Shown: positions 23,836 through 31,071 of the stretch, in pieces | Layout: the number at the start of each line of letters is the position of its first letter | Position numbering within the stretch: the stretch's first letter is position 1 | DNA from: an uncultured Clostridia bacterium | GTDB lineage: Bacteria > Bacillota > Clostridia > Christensenellales > Borkfalkiaceae | DNA: 37,373 nucleotides | Assembly (NCBI GenBank): GCA_945949395.1 | Contig: CAMFEK010000018.1 | Location: 1 to 37,373 of the forward strand | Direction of reading: 5' to 3' | Position numbers and translations under genes: made by a program | Notes under the pieces: generated by a model | What the model was told of the DNA's origin: nothing | What the model saw: only the letters and a program-made list of their open reading frames with translations | Database searches by the model: none

Positions 23836-23925
23836 GGTCAAGTCCTTTTTTGTTTTTATTATACGCCTCGCGGGAAAAAATTATTTCAAAAATATTCTTT
23901 CTTTTTGTCATACTTTGTATTCTGC

Positions 23926-23954
23926 TTGACAAATTTTTTTTCGTGGGTTAAAAT
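23926..23954 (+). promoter_or_regulatory. Sigma-A promoter of the tyrS leader transcript
   Basis: TTGACA (23926-23931), a 17-bp spacer and TAAAAT (23949-23954). The predicted start (about 23961) is only a few nt before the leader ORF ATG at 23964. Confidence 0.8.
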
Positions 23955-23963
23955 AAAAGCGTT

Positions 23964-24050
23964 ATGAAGAACTTTATGAGCGTAAACGGAATCTATTATA
24001 TCTACGCGTACTCCTACCGCAAGGATGTTGCGCCGATTTTGCACGTGTAA
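23964..24050 (+). CDS. Tyrosine-rich leader peptide controlling tyrS
   Basis: 28 codons between promoter and tyrS. The product MKNFMSVNGI is followed by YYIYAYSY and a short tail ending HV and TAA; Tyr occupies residues 11, 12, 14, 16 and 18, five of eight codons. That density next to tyrosyl-tRNA synthetase is what a charging sensor needs: with little Tyr-tRNA the ribosome stalls on these codons. The stop codon lies inside the segment that can form an antiterminator. It has almost no 5' untranslated region and no clear ribosome binding site, so translation would have to be leaderless or start from a very short leader. No known family is claimed; the call rests on composition and position. 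Confidence 0.75.
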   Translation: MKNFMSVNGIYYIYAYSYRKDVAPILHV

Positions 24051-24118
24051 ATCCGTTTGACTCTTCCGCGAATGAATACAGGAAACGATCGGTTTATGCT
24101 TGCATAAGCCGTTTTTTT
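24045..24118 (+). promoter_or_regulatory. Attenuator: antiterminator and terminator arms upstream of tyrS
   Basis: Terminator: CGGTTTATG (24090-24098) with CATAAGCCG (24103-24111) and seven T (24112-24118). Competing antiterminator: 24045-24055 (GTGTAAATCCG, overlapping the leader stop codon) pairs with 24090-24099 in ten pairs, eight Watson-Crick and two G-U, with U at 24052 bulged. A ribosome at the stop codon would cover the antiterminator strand and allow termination. One stalled at the Tyr codons (23994-24017) would leave it free and allow read-through into tyrS. This is seen by inspection; no folding program was run. Confidence 0.75.
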
Positions 24119-24154
24119 ATCAGAAAAATAAAGATTTTTAAGGAGAATACAATT

Positions 24155-25351
24155 ATGGCTACTAACGTAATGGATACCCTGAGAGAGAGAGGCTTTATCG
24201 AGCAGACCGTGTTCGAAGAGGACCTTTACAAAATGCTCGGCGAAAAGAGCGTGCCCTTCTATATCGGTTTCGATCCCACGGCGGATTCCCTGCACGTCGG
24301 TCATTTCATGCAGCTCATCGCCATGCACCATATGCAGGAGGCGGGGCATAAGCCCATCATTCTGATCGGCGGCGGCACCGCCATGATCGGCGATCCCTCC
24401 GGCAGAAGCGATATGCGTTCCATGATGACGAAGGAGACCATTCAGCACAACGTGGATTGCTTTAAGGCGCAGATGAGCAAGTTTATCAGCTTTGAGGGCG
24501 AAAACGCCGCGATCATCGTCAACAACGCCGATTGGGAGCTCAATCTGAACTACATCGACTTTTTGCGCGAGATCGGCGCGCACTTCTCCGTAAACGAGAT
24601 GATCAAGGCGAAGTGCTTTGAAACGAGAATGGAAAAGGGTCTTTCCTTCCTCGAATTTAACTATATGCTCTTGCAGGCGTACGACTTTTTGGTGCTCTTC
24701 CGCAAGTACGGCTGCGCGTTGGAGCTGGGCGGCAACGATCAGTGGAGCAACATTCTGGCGGGCGCCAACCTCATCCGCATCAAGGAGAGAAAGCCCGCGT
24801 TCGCCATGACCTTCACCCTCCTCACCACTTCCGAGGGCAAAAAGATGGGCAAGACGGCGAAGGGCGCCGTCTGGTTGGACGAAAACAAGACTTCTCCTTA
24901 CGAATTTTATCAGTACTGGCGCAATACGGCGGACGCCGACGTGGAAAAGTGCATGAATCTTCTCACCTTCCTTCCCGTTTCCGAAATCAAGGAGCTTTGC
25001 CGCTACAAGGACGAAAGAATCAACAAAGCCAAGGAGATTTTGGCTTACGAACTCACCAAGGAGGTTCACGGCAAGGAAAAGGCGGACCTCGTCCTCTCGC
25101 AGGTCAAAGCCGCCTTTGCGGGCGGAAGCGCCGAGCTGCTCACCAAGACCGTTTCGGGCGTGGAAACCGTGTTGCAGGCGATGGTCGCCGCAGGTATCTG
25201 CAAGTCCAACGGCGAGGCGAGACGGCTCATCGAGCAGGGCGGCGTCTCCGTCGACGATACTAAGGTCACCGACATTTCTATGCCCGTTCCCGCAAAGGAA
25301 TTTGTATTGCACAAGGGCAAGAAGGTTCACGTCAAAGTAGTCGTGGAGTAA
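24155..25351 (+). CDS. tyrS: Tyrosyl-tRNA synthetase
   Basis: 398 residues, usual length, with AAGGAG before the ATG. Class Ic synthetase: N-terminal Rossmann fold with the HIGH-equivalent HVGH after FDPTADSL, tyrosine pocket residues in YIGFD and LQAYDF, GGNDQWSNI, the KMSKS-equivalent KMGKT followed by AVWLDENKTSPYEFYQYW, and a C-terminal S4 RNA-binding domain (about 330-398, GEARRLIEQGGVSVDD). It charges tRNA-Tyr with tyrosine. No T-box element precedes it; regulation is probably through the leader peptide and attenuator directly upstream. yigZ follows by 4 nt, so bcp and yigZ may share the control. Confidence 0.97.
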   Translation: MATNVMDTLRERGFIEQTVFEEDLYKMLGEKSVPFYIGFDPTADSLHVGHFMQLIAMHHMQEAGHKPIILIGGGTAMIGDPSGRSDMRSMMTKETIQHNVDCFKAQMSKFISFEGENAAIIVNNADWELNLNYIDFLREIGAHFSVNEMIKAKCFETRMEKGLSFLEFNYMLLQAYDFLVLFRKYGCALELGGNDQWSNILAGANLIRIKERKPAFAMTFTLLTTSEGKKMGKTAKGAVWLDENKTSPYEFYQYWRNTADADVEKCMNLLTFLPVSEIKELCRYKDERINKAKEILAYELTKEVHGKEKADLVLSQVKAAFAGGSAELLTKTVSGVETVLQAMVAAGICKSNGEARRLIEQGGVSVDDTKVTDISMPVPAKEFVLHKGKKVHVKVVVE

Positions 25352-25355
25352 AAAC

Positions 25356-25985
25356 GTGGAAAAATATCTCACCGTCGACGGCGAAACGGCTACGGAGAAA
25401 GTAATCGAAAAATCCCGTTTTCTCACCTATTCTTCTCACGTGGAAAGCGATGAGGAGGCAAAGGCGTTTATCGCCAAAATAAACGCGATGCACCCCCTCG
25501 CCACGCACGTTTGCTATGCGTACGTCGCCGATCGTATCGGCAATCTCATGCGCTTTTCCGATAACGGGGAGCCGCAAGGCACGGCGGGAATGCCTATTTT
25601 GGAAGTGATCAAGAATAAAAAGCTCTTCGAGACGGCGGTCGCCGTGGTGCGGTATTTCGGCGGGATCAAGCTCGGTGCGGGGGGACTCGTGCGCGCGTAT
25701 TCGGGCGGCGCGGCGGAAAATTTAGACGCGGCGGCGATCAAGGTTCGCCAAATGGCGTGCGAATTGTCCCTTTCCGTGGGCTATCCCGAAGTTACCCCCC
25801 TTCTGCGCTTTTTGGAGGGGAGCGGCGCCGAACAGCTCGGCTGTGACTATGCGGACAGAGTCACCTTCACCGTGGTCGTCAAGAGGGAAGAGGAGCAGAA
25901 GTTCACTTCCGCCCTCGTCGATTGCATGGCGGGCAGAGTGCTCGTAAAAAAGAAAGACGAATATTTCTATTCCTTCGCGGAATAA
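25356..25985 (+). CDS. YigZ/IMPACT family protein (UPF0029)
   Basis: 209 residues with a GTG start 4 nt after tyrS. The N-terminal UPF0029 domain shows EKSRFLTYSSHVES, ATHVCYAY, FSDNGEPQGTAGMPIL and VRYFGGIKLGAGGLVRAYSG, all family signatures. The C-terminal about 70 residues form the DUF1949 domain. IMPACT relatives bind ribosome-associated GCN1 in eukaryotes; the bacterial role is not settled and is thought to touch translation or peptide processing. It is translationally linked with tyrS. Confidence 0.93.
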   Translation: MEKYLTVDGETATEKVIEKSRFLTYSSHVESDEEAKAFIAKINAMHPLATHVCYAYVADRIGNLMRFSDNGEPQGTAGMPILEVIKNKKLFETAVAVVRYFGGIKLGAGGLVRAYSGGAAENLDAAAIKVRQMACELSLSVGYPEVTPLLRFLEGSGAEQLGCDYADRVTFTVVVKREEEQKFTSALVDCMAGRVLVKKKDEYFYSFAE

Positions 25986-25996
25986 AAGGAGAAAAG

Positions 25997-26467
25997 ATGG
26001 CACTTCAAAAAGGGGACAAGGCTCCCGTATTCACGTTAAACAATCAAAAGGACGAAAGCATATCCTTAACCGATTTTCTCGGCAAAAAGGTGATCCTTTA
26101 CTTCTATTCCAAGGACAACACCCCCGGTTGCACGAGACAAGCGTGCGCCTTTGCCGAGGCGTATCGGGAAATTGCCGCGCTCGGGGCGGAGGTTGTCGGC
26201 GTCAGCAAGGATAGCGCGGTATCTCATGCGAAATTTTCCCAAAAGTGCGGCTTGCCCTTCCCGCTGTTGTCCGATCCGGAAAAGGCGGCGATTCAATCGT
26301 ACGGCGTATGGCAGGAGAAAAAGCTGTACGGCAAGGTGAGCATGGGCGTCGTCAGAACGACTTTCGTCATCGACGAAAAGGGCTTTATCGAAAAGATCTT
26401 TCCCAAGGTAAAGCCGGATACCAACGCGGCGGAGATCCTCGCCTATTTGCGGGGCGAAAAAGGTTAA
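25997..26467 (+). CDS. bcp: Thiol peroxiredoxin, BCP/PrxQ type
   Basis: 156 residues from ATG 25997 (AAGGAG upstream). It reduces hydrogen peroxide and organic hydroperoxides using thioredoxin. The peroxidatic cysteine is in NTPGCTRQAC, with the resolving cysteine five residues later, the arrangement of the BCP class. KVILYFYSKDN, GVSKDS and the C-terminal VVRTTFVIDEKGFIEKIF complete the fold. It is the last gene of the tyrS-yigZ-bcp unit and ends at a strong terminator. Confidence 0.94.
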   Translation: MALQKGDKAPVFTLNNQKDESISLTDFLGKKVILYFYSKDNTPGCTRQACAFAEAYREIAALGAEVVGVSKDSAVSHAKFSQKCGLPFPLLSDPEKAAIQSYGVWQEKKLYGKVSMGVVRTTFVIDEKGFIEKIFPKVKPDTNAAEILAYLRGEKG

Positions 26468-26472
26468 TCATC

Positions 26473-26516
26473 AAGTCAGGCACCGCCTATAAAAGCGGAG
26501 AGCCTGACTTTTTTTG
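26473..26516 (+). terminator. Intrinsic terminator after bcp
   Basis: AAGTCAGGC (26473-26481) pairs with GCCTGACTT (26502-26510) with a small inner CCGC/GCGG stem, then a T-run of seven. Confidence 0.92.
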
Positions 26517-26535
26517 TCGATTGTTTCTTTCCCTA

Positions 26536-26564
26536 TTTACTTTTTTTGGCGGGCGTGCTATAAT
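26536..26564 (+). promoter_or_regulatory. Sigma-A promoter of recX
   Basis: TTTACT (26536-26541), a 17-bp spacer and TATAAT (26559-26564). AGGAGG precedes the ATG at 26590. Confidence 0.72.
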
Positions 26565-26589
26565 AAACGGAAAGAAAAGGAGGAATCCC

Positions 26590-27210
26590 ATGTCACAAAT
26601 CACCGATATCACGCCGCAGGTCAAGGATAAAACGCGGTGCAATATCTATATCGATAACCGTTTCGCCTGCGGGTTGAAGTTGGAAACGGTCATGAGCCAT
26701 CGAATCAAAAAGGGCATGGCGATCACCCCCGAACAGCTCGGTGAAATTCAGCTGGAGAGCGAAAAGAGGGAGGCGCTCGACAAGGCGCTTAGCTATATCG
26801 CCTCTTCCATGCGCTCGGAAAAGGAGATTCGCGATTATCTCAAAAAGAAGGGGTATCTTGCCGACGTGGAGGATTTTGTCGTCGAAAAGATGAAATCGTA
26901 CGGCTATATCGACGACGAGGCGTACGGGAAATTGTACGCGAGCAGTCTTTCTAAAACCAAGGGCAAGCGCATGGTGGAAATGAAACTCCGCCAAAAGGGG
27001 CTTTCCGAAGAGGACGCCCGCGCCGCGATCGGCACCATCGAAAACGAGGGGGAGACGGCGGGCAAGATCCTCGAAAAATATATGAGGCATAAAGAATGTA
27101 ATCGGGAAAATCTGTATAAGGCTTTCAAATATCTGATGGGCAAGGGTTTTTCCTATGAAACGGCGAAAGAGGCTATTGCCAAATGGGGGGCGGACGATGA
27201 AGATCTATAA
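26590..27210 (+). CDS. recX: RecX family regulatory protein
   Basis: 206 residues from ATG 26590. Upstream in-frame codons run through the bcp terminator and were rejected. RecX binds RecA filaments and inhibits recombinase activity. It has the three-helix-repeat architecture of Firmicute RecX: an N-terminal beta part (QVKDKTRCNIYIDNRFACGL), then ALSYIASSMRSEKEIRDYLKKKGY, YIDDEAYGKLYASSLSKTKGKRMVEMKLRQKG and a C-terminal repeat around YKAFKYLMGKGFSYE. recA is not in the window. It overlaps birA by 14 nt, so the two are translationally coupled. Confidence 0.92.
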   Translation: MSQITDITPQVKDKTRCNIYIDNRFACGLKLETVMSHRIKKGMAITPEQLGEIQLESEKREALDKALSYIASSMRSEKEIRDYLKKKGYLADVEDFVVEKMKSYGYIDDEAYGKLYASSLSKTKGKRMVEMKLRQKGLSEEDARAAIGTIENEGETAGKILEKYMRHKECNRENLYKAFKYLMGKGFSYETAKEAIAKWGADDEDL

Positions 27211-27883
27211 CTTCGAGGAAATCGATTCCACCAACGACTTTGCCGAACGCATTCGCCCGCTCGGCGAGGACGCCGTCATCACGGCGCGCAGGCAGAAAAA
27301 CGGACACGGCAGCAAGGGCAGAAGTTTCCTCTCGGAAACGGGCGGACTGTATCTCACCAAACTTTCCTTTTACGAGAATTTTCCCGCCGGCGAGGTGTTC
27401 CGCATCATGGTCAACGCTTCCGTGGCGGTGTGCAAAACGATGGAGCGCTTTTCCCTGACGCCGCAGATCAAGTGGCCGAACGACGTGTATGTAAACGGGA
27501 AAAAGATATGCGGAATGCTCATCAACAACACCTTTTGCGGGAACAACGTCTCCAGCTCGGTGGTGGGGATCGGCGTCAATATCGAAAACGAGTTTCCCGA
27601 ATCGCTAAAGGATATCGCCGTCAGCATGAAGCAGGCGGGGGCAAAGGGCTATTCCTTCGAAGCGGTGCGGGATGCTCTCGTGGAGGAATTGCAAAAAAGT
27701 TTTTCCGTGGAAGAGTATAAAAAATATATCTTCTTTTTGGGGAAAAACATCTTTTTGTTGGAAGGAGAACAAAAGAGGGAAGTCGTCGCGCTCGATATCG
27801 ACGAGCGGGGCAGGCTGAAAGTAAAGGACGGCGACAAGGAGCGGTCGGTTACCGCCGCCGAGGTATCGTTGAGATTATCATAG
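27197..27883 (+). CDS. birA: Biotin--[acetyl-CoA carboxylase] ligase, catalytic domain only
   Basis: 228 residues from ATG 27197. It lacks the N-terminal HTH of the E. coli BirA repressor, so it is a class I, non-regulatory ligase. Motifs: IDSTNDFA near the N-terminus, the biotinyl-AMP loop as ARRQKNGHGSKGRSFLS (in place of GRGRxGR the segment reads GHGSKGR), KWPNDVYVNGKKICGML with the catalytic lysine, and SVVGIGVNIEN. It attaches biotin to carboxylase carrier domains. The last 50 residues form the small SH3-like C-domain (LEGEQKREVVALDIDERGRL). It is coupled to recX. Confidence 0.92.
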   Translation: MKIYNFEEIDSTNDFAERIRPLGEDAVITARRQKNGHGSKGRSFLSETGGLYLTKLSFYENFPAGEVFRIMVNASVAVCKTMERFSLTPQIKWPNDVYVNGKKICGMLINNTFCGNNVSSSVVGIGVNIENEFPESLKDIAVSMKQAGAKGYSFEAVRDALVEELQKSFSVEEYKKYIFFLGKNIFLLEGEQKREVVALDIDERGRLKVKDGDKERSVTAAEVSLRLS

Positions 27884-27898
27884 AGCAAGGAGGAGACA

Positions 27899-30622
27899 AT
27901 GAAACTCGAATATCATAAAAGTACGGTGACGCAGGTCAACGCCCTGCCTTCCCGCTGTTATTACAAAATTGAAAACAATCCCGCCCTCAAGCTCACAAAA
28001 TGGAAGTTTGCCTATTTTGCGGAGGAGACGGGGGAGGAGCAAACGGTTACTCCCGTCGATACCGTCATCACGCCTTCTTGCTGGCAGATGCTCGGCTACG
28101 GGGTAAAGCAGTATACCAACATAAAATACCCCTTCCCGTACTGCCCGCCCTATATTTTGAAGAAAAATCCCTGCGGCGTGTACGTTACCGACTATATCCT
28201 TTTGGAAAAGCAGGGAAAATACTATCTGAACTTCGACGGCGTGGATAGCTGTTACTACGTCTTTATCAACGGGGAATTTTTAGGCTATTCCACCGTGTCG
28301 CATTCTCATACCGAATTTGATATGACATCCCTGCTCCATGCGGGCAAAAACGAGATCCGCGTCATCGTATTTCAGTACCATTGCGGCTCCTACCTCGAAG
28401 ATCAGGATAAATTCCGCATGAGCGGCATCTTCCGCGACGCATACGTGCTCAATCGCGCGGAGGGGCATATCAGGGATTATAAGATTATTTCCGATATTGT
28501 GGAAGGGAATGGCGTAATTTCCTTTCAAGGGGATAAGGAATGTTCCCTCACCCTGTCGAGGAACGGCGTCGTCCTCGAAAAAAAGAGCGGGGAAAAAGCG
28601 GACTTCACCGTGGAAAATCCCTTATTGTGGTCGGCGGAGGAGCCGAATTTGTACGACCTTGTCATCGAGTGCAACGGGGAAGTGATCGTCGAGAGAGTGG
28701 GCATACGCAAGGTGGAAATCGACGGAAACGTATTCAAGCTCAACGGAAAGCCCGTCAAATTCCGCGGCGTCAACCGCCATTCCATGACGGTGAACGGCTT
28801 TGCGGAATCGGAATGGGATATGGATAACGACCTTCGCCTCATCAAGGAGATGAACGCCAACGCCGTGCGCACCTCGCATTATCCCCCGCACCCGTACTTT
28901 ATCCGCCGTTGCGACGAGGAGGGCGTTTACGTTTTAGAGGAAGCGGACGTCGAGTGCCACGGCACGACCTCGCAGCGCAACTTCAAGGACTGGGAGAAAT
29001 ACGTCAACGAGCTCGCGGAGAGCGAAATCTATCGAGAGGGATTTTTGCATCGCGTTCAACGCATGTACGAACGGGATAAAAACCGCACCTGCGTGCTTAT
29101 TTGGTCGCTCGGCAACGAGAGCGGTTGGGGCAAAAATCTGATAAACGCCGCCGAGTGGCTGCATCGCGTGGATAACAGACCCGTTCATTACGAGGGCGCG
29201 TTCAGCAATGCGACGCAGAGCTATCAGGATAACGGCGTTCTCGATCTGTATTCGAGAATGTACCCCGAGCAAAAATGGATCAAGGAATTTGTCAAGAGCG
29301 CGGATAAGCCTTTGGTTTTGTGCGAGTATACGCACGCCATGGGCAATTCCTGCGGCGATATCGCCGATTACTGGGATATCCTCTCCGCCGAGCCCGCCTG
29401 TTGCGGCGCATTCGTCTGGGAATGGTGCTCGCACAGCATCATCGAGGACGGAAAGGTGCTCTACGGCGGCGATCACGGCGAATATCCGCACGATAGCAAT
29501 TTCTGCATGGACGGCATCGTGACCACCGATAGGAGACTCAACCCCGAATACTTTCAGGTGAAGGAAGTGTACTCCCCCGTGAACGTCGTGGAAGAGAACG
29601 GGAGTTACTATATCGAAAACAGAAATTCCTTTACGACTTTGGCTGGCGTCGATTGCGTCTGTACCGTGGAAAGGGACGGAAAAGAGATTTTCAGAAAGGA
29701 TATCGACTTAAAGGAGATTCCGCCCCTCTCCCGCAAACGGGTAAAAATCACCGTCCCGCCCATTTCGGGCTACGTCACGCTCAATTTCATCTTCTGTAAG
29801 AAAGGGGGTCGCATCGCGACGCGTCAGATCCTCTTAAACGACGCCTACGAGCAGGCGGAGAGCGATATGATGCTCGATTGCGCTCTGGACATCGAGGATC
29901 TCAAAGTCAATCTGTATCGCCCCGTCACGGACAACGACGCTTATATCAAGGAGGAGTGGCTCGATTACGGGCTCGACAGGGCGGAGCTCTTCGTCACAGA
30001 CGGCGACGAAAAGGAGTACGTCGGCAAGATCGTCACCGATTATCTTTCCCCCATCGGGGATATCAAAATTCGCATCACGCATACGGATGCGGGCGTAAAC
30101 GTCGCCACAAGCGTCGCGCTCGCCGATCACGTCAAGAGCTTGCCCCGTTTCGGCTATCGCTTTGCGCTAGACCCTTCCTTCCAAAAAGTCACCTATTTCG
30201 GCAGAGGGGAAGGGGAGGCTTACGAGGACAGAAAACTTTCCTCTCCCATCGGACTGTATACCGCTGAGGCGGATACCATGAATTACGAATATCCCAAGCC
30301 GCAGGAGAGCGGTTCCCACGTCGATTCCCGTTTCGTCTGCCTCTCGGACGGAAAGACGGGCTATATGTTCGATTCCAAAAAGAATTTCTCCTTCCGCGTC
30401 ACCCGCTATTCCACGCAAAATTACAAGCCTCACGCGCACGAAATGGCGATGGAGGATAAAATTTTCGTGGAAGTGGACTATCGCATGGCGGGCGTCGGCT
30501 CCGCCTCCTGCGGACCGCGCATCGACGAGAAATATCTCATCACCGAGCGCAACTTCTATTTCTCCTTCAATCTGAAAAAGTATGAGGAGGGGCAGGATCT
30601 GTTCAAGATTCACCGTTCATAA
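27899..30622 (+). CDS. Glycoside hydrolase family 2 beta-galactosidase (LacZ-like)
   Basis: 907 residues with AAGGAGGAG before the ATG, no signal peptide, hence intracellular. Domain order: jelly-roll sugar-binding domain (about 1-200), immunoglobulin-like domain (about 205-290), TIM barrel (about 290-580) and C-terminal beta-sandwich domains including the small Bgal chain. The acid/base glutamate is E407 in LIWSLGNESGWG and the nucleophile is E476 in LCEYTHAMGNS. KFRGVNRHSM marks the start of the barrel. It would hydrolyse terminal beta-galactosides such as lactose. No sugar transporter or lac-type regulator is adjacent, and three long tandem repeats follow it. Confidence 0.94.
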   Translation: MKLEYHKSTVTQVNALPSRCYYKIENNPALKLTKWKFAYFAEETGEEQTVTPVDTVITPSCWQMLGYGVKQYTNIKYPFPYCPPYILKKNPCGVYVTDYILLEKQGKYYLNFDGVDSCYYVFINGEFLGYSTVSHSHTEFDMTSLLHAGKNEIRVIVFQYHCGSYLEDQDKFRMSGIFRDAYVLNRAEGHIRDYKIISDIVEGNGVISFQGDKECSLTLSRNGVVLEKKSGEKADFTVENPLLWSAEEPNLYDLVIECNGEVIVERVGIRKVEIDGNVFKLNGKPVKFRGVNRHSMTVNGFAESEWDMDNDLRLIKEMNANAVRTSHYPPHPYFIRRCDEEGVYVLEEADVECHGTTSQRNFKDWEKYVNELAESEIYREGFLHRVQRMYERDKNRTCVLIWSLGNESGWGKNLINAAEWLHRVDNRPVHYEGAFSNATQSYQDNGVLDLYSRMYPEQKWIKEFVKSADKPLVLCEYTHAMGNSCGDIADYWDILSAEPACCGAFVWEWCSHSIIEDGKVLYGGDHGEYPHDSNFCMDGIVTTDRRLNPEYFQVKEVYSPVNVVEENGSYYIENRNSFTTLAGVDCVCTVERDGKEIFRKDIDLKEIPPLSRKRVKITVPPISGYVTLNFIFCKKGGRIATRQILLNDAYEQAESDMMLDCALDIEDLKVNLYRPVTDNDAYIKEEWLDYGLDRAELFVTDGDEKEYVGKIVTDYLSPIGDIKIRITHTDAGVNVATSVALADHVKSLPRFGYRFALDPSFQKVTYFGRGEGEAYEDRKLSSPIGLYTAEADTMNYEYPKPQESGSHVDSRFVCLSDGKTGYMFDSKKNFSFRVTRYSTQNYKPHAHEMAMEDKIFVEVDYRMAGVGSASCGPRIDEKYLITERNFYFSFNLKKYEEGQDLFKIHRS

Positions 30623-30627
30623 GTTTG

Positions 30628-31041
30628 GGCGTGCATTCATCCCGTGAGCCGTCGTCGAATTTGCGTTTTCGCTCCGTCACATACGGAATAGTATGCTCCG
30701 TTCGCGAAATACGCATTCTCCTTGCCTGACGGGCGACTGCGCACCCAAACGGGTCGAGTTCTCCGTTATTTATTCGGCGCGCCTTCATTCCGTGAGCCGT
30801 CGTCGAATTTGCGTTTTCGCTCCGTCACGTACGAAACAGTACGCTCCGTTCGCGAAATCCGCCCTCTCTAGCCTGACGGGCGACTGCGCACCCAAACGGG
30901 TCGGGTCGAACGCTATTTTTGCCGTTCGGCGCGCCTTCATTCCGTGAGCCGTCGTCGAATTTGCGTTTTTGCTCCGTCGCGTACGAAACAGTATGCTCCT
31001 TTCGCAAAACGGATTCGCGCGCGACTGCGCACCGTTTACAT
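30628..31041. repeat. Three tandem copies of an about 150-bp repeat
   Basis: Copies begin at GGCG(T/C)GCC in 30628, 30776 and 30928, giving periods of 148 and 152 bp; the third is shortened. Each contains GTGAGCCGTCGTCGAATTTG, a segment with a CGTAC-GTACG inverted pair, CGTTCGCGAAAT and CGACTGCGCACCCAAACGGG (in full in copies 1 and 2, changed in copy 3). The 450-bp gap between the beta-galactosidase and nnr genes holds little else. Minus-strand translations of the copies share motifs such as KRKFDDGSR and GCAVARQAR, but lack starts and ribosome binding sites, so they are probably not real proteins. This is not a CRISPR: the units are long and have no unique spacers. Confidence 0.85.
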
Positions 31042-31071
31042 AAAAAATTGATCATAAAAAGGAAATAAAAC

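Noticed and set aside
24045..24154. A T-box riboswitch for tyrS
   Set aside because: Neither the AGGGTGGNACCGCG T-box core nor a specifier loop was seen; the leader-peptide explanation fits all visible parts.
26245..26589. A long N-terminal extension of RecX
   Set aside because: It crosses bcp, its terminator and the recX promoter; ATG 26590 has AGGAGG and starts the family domain.
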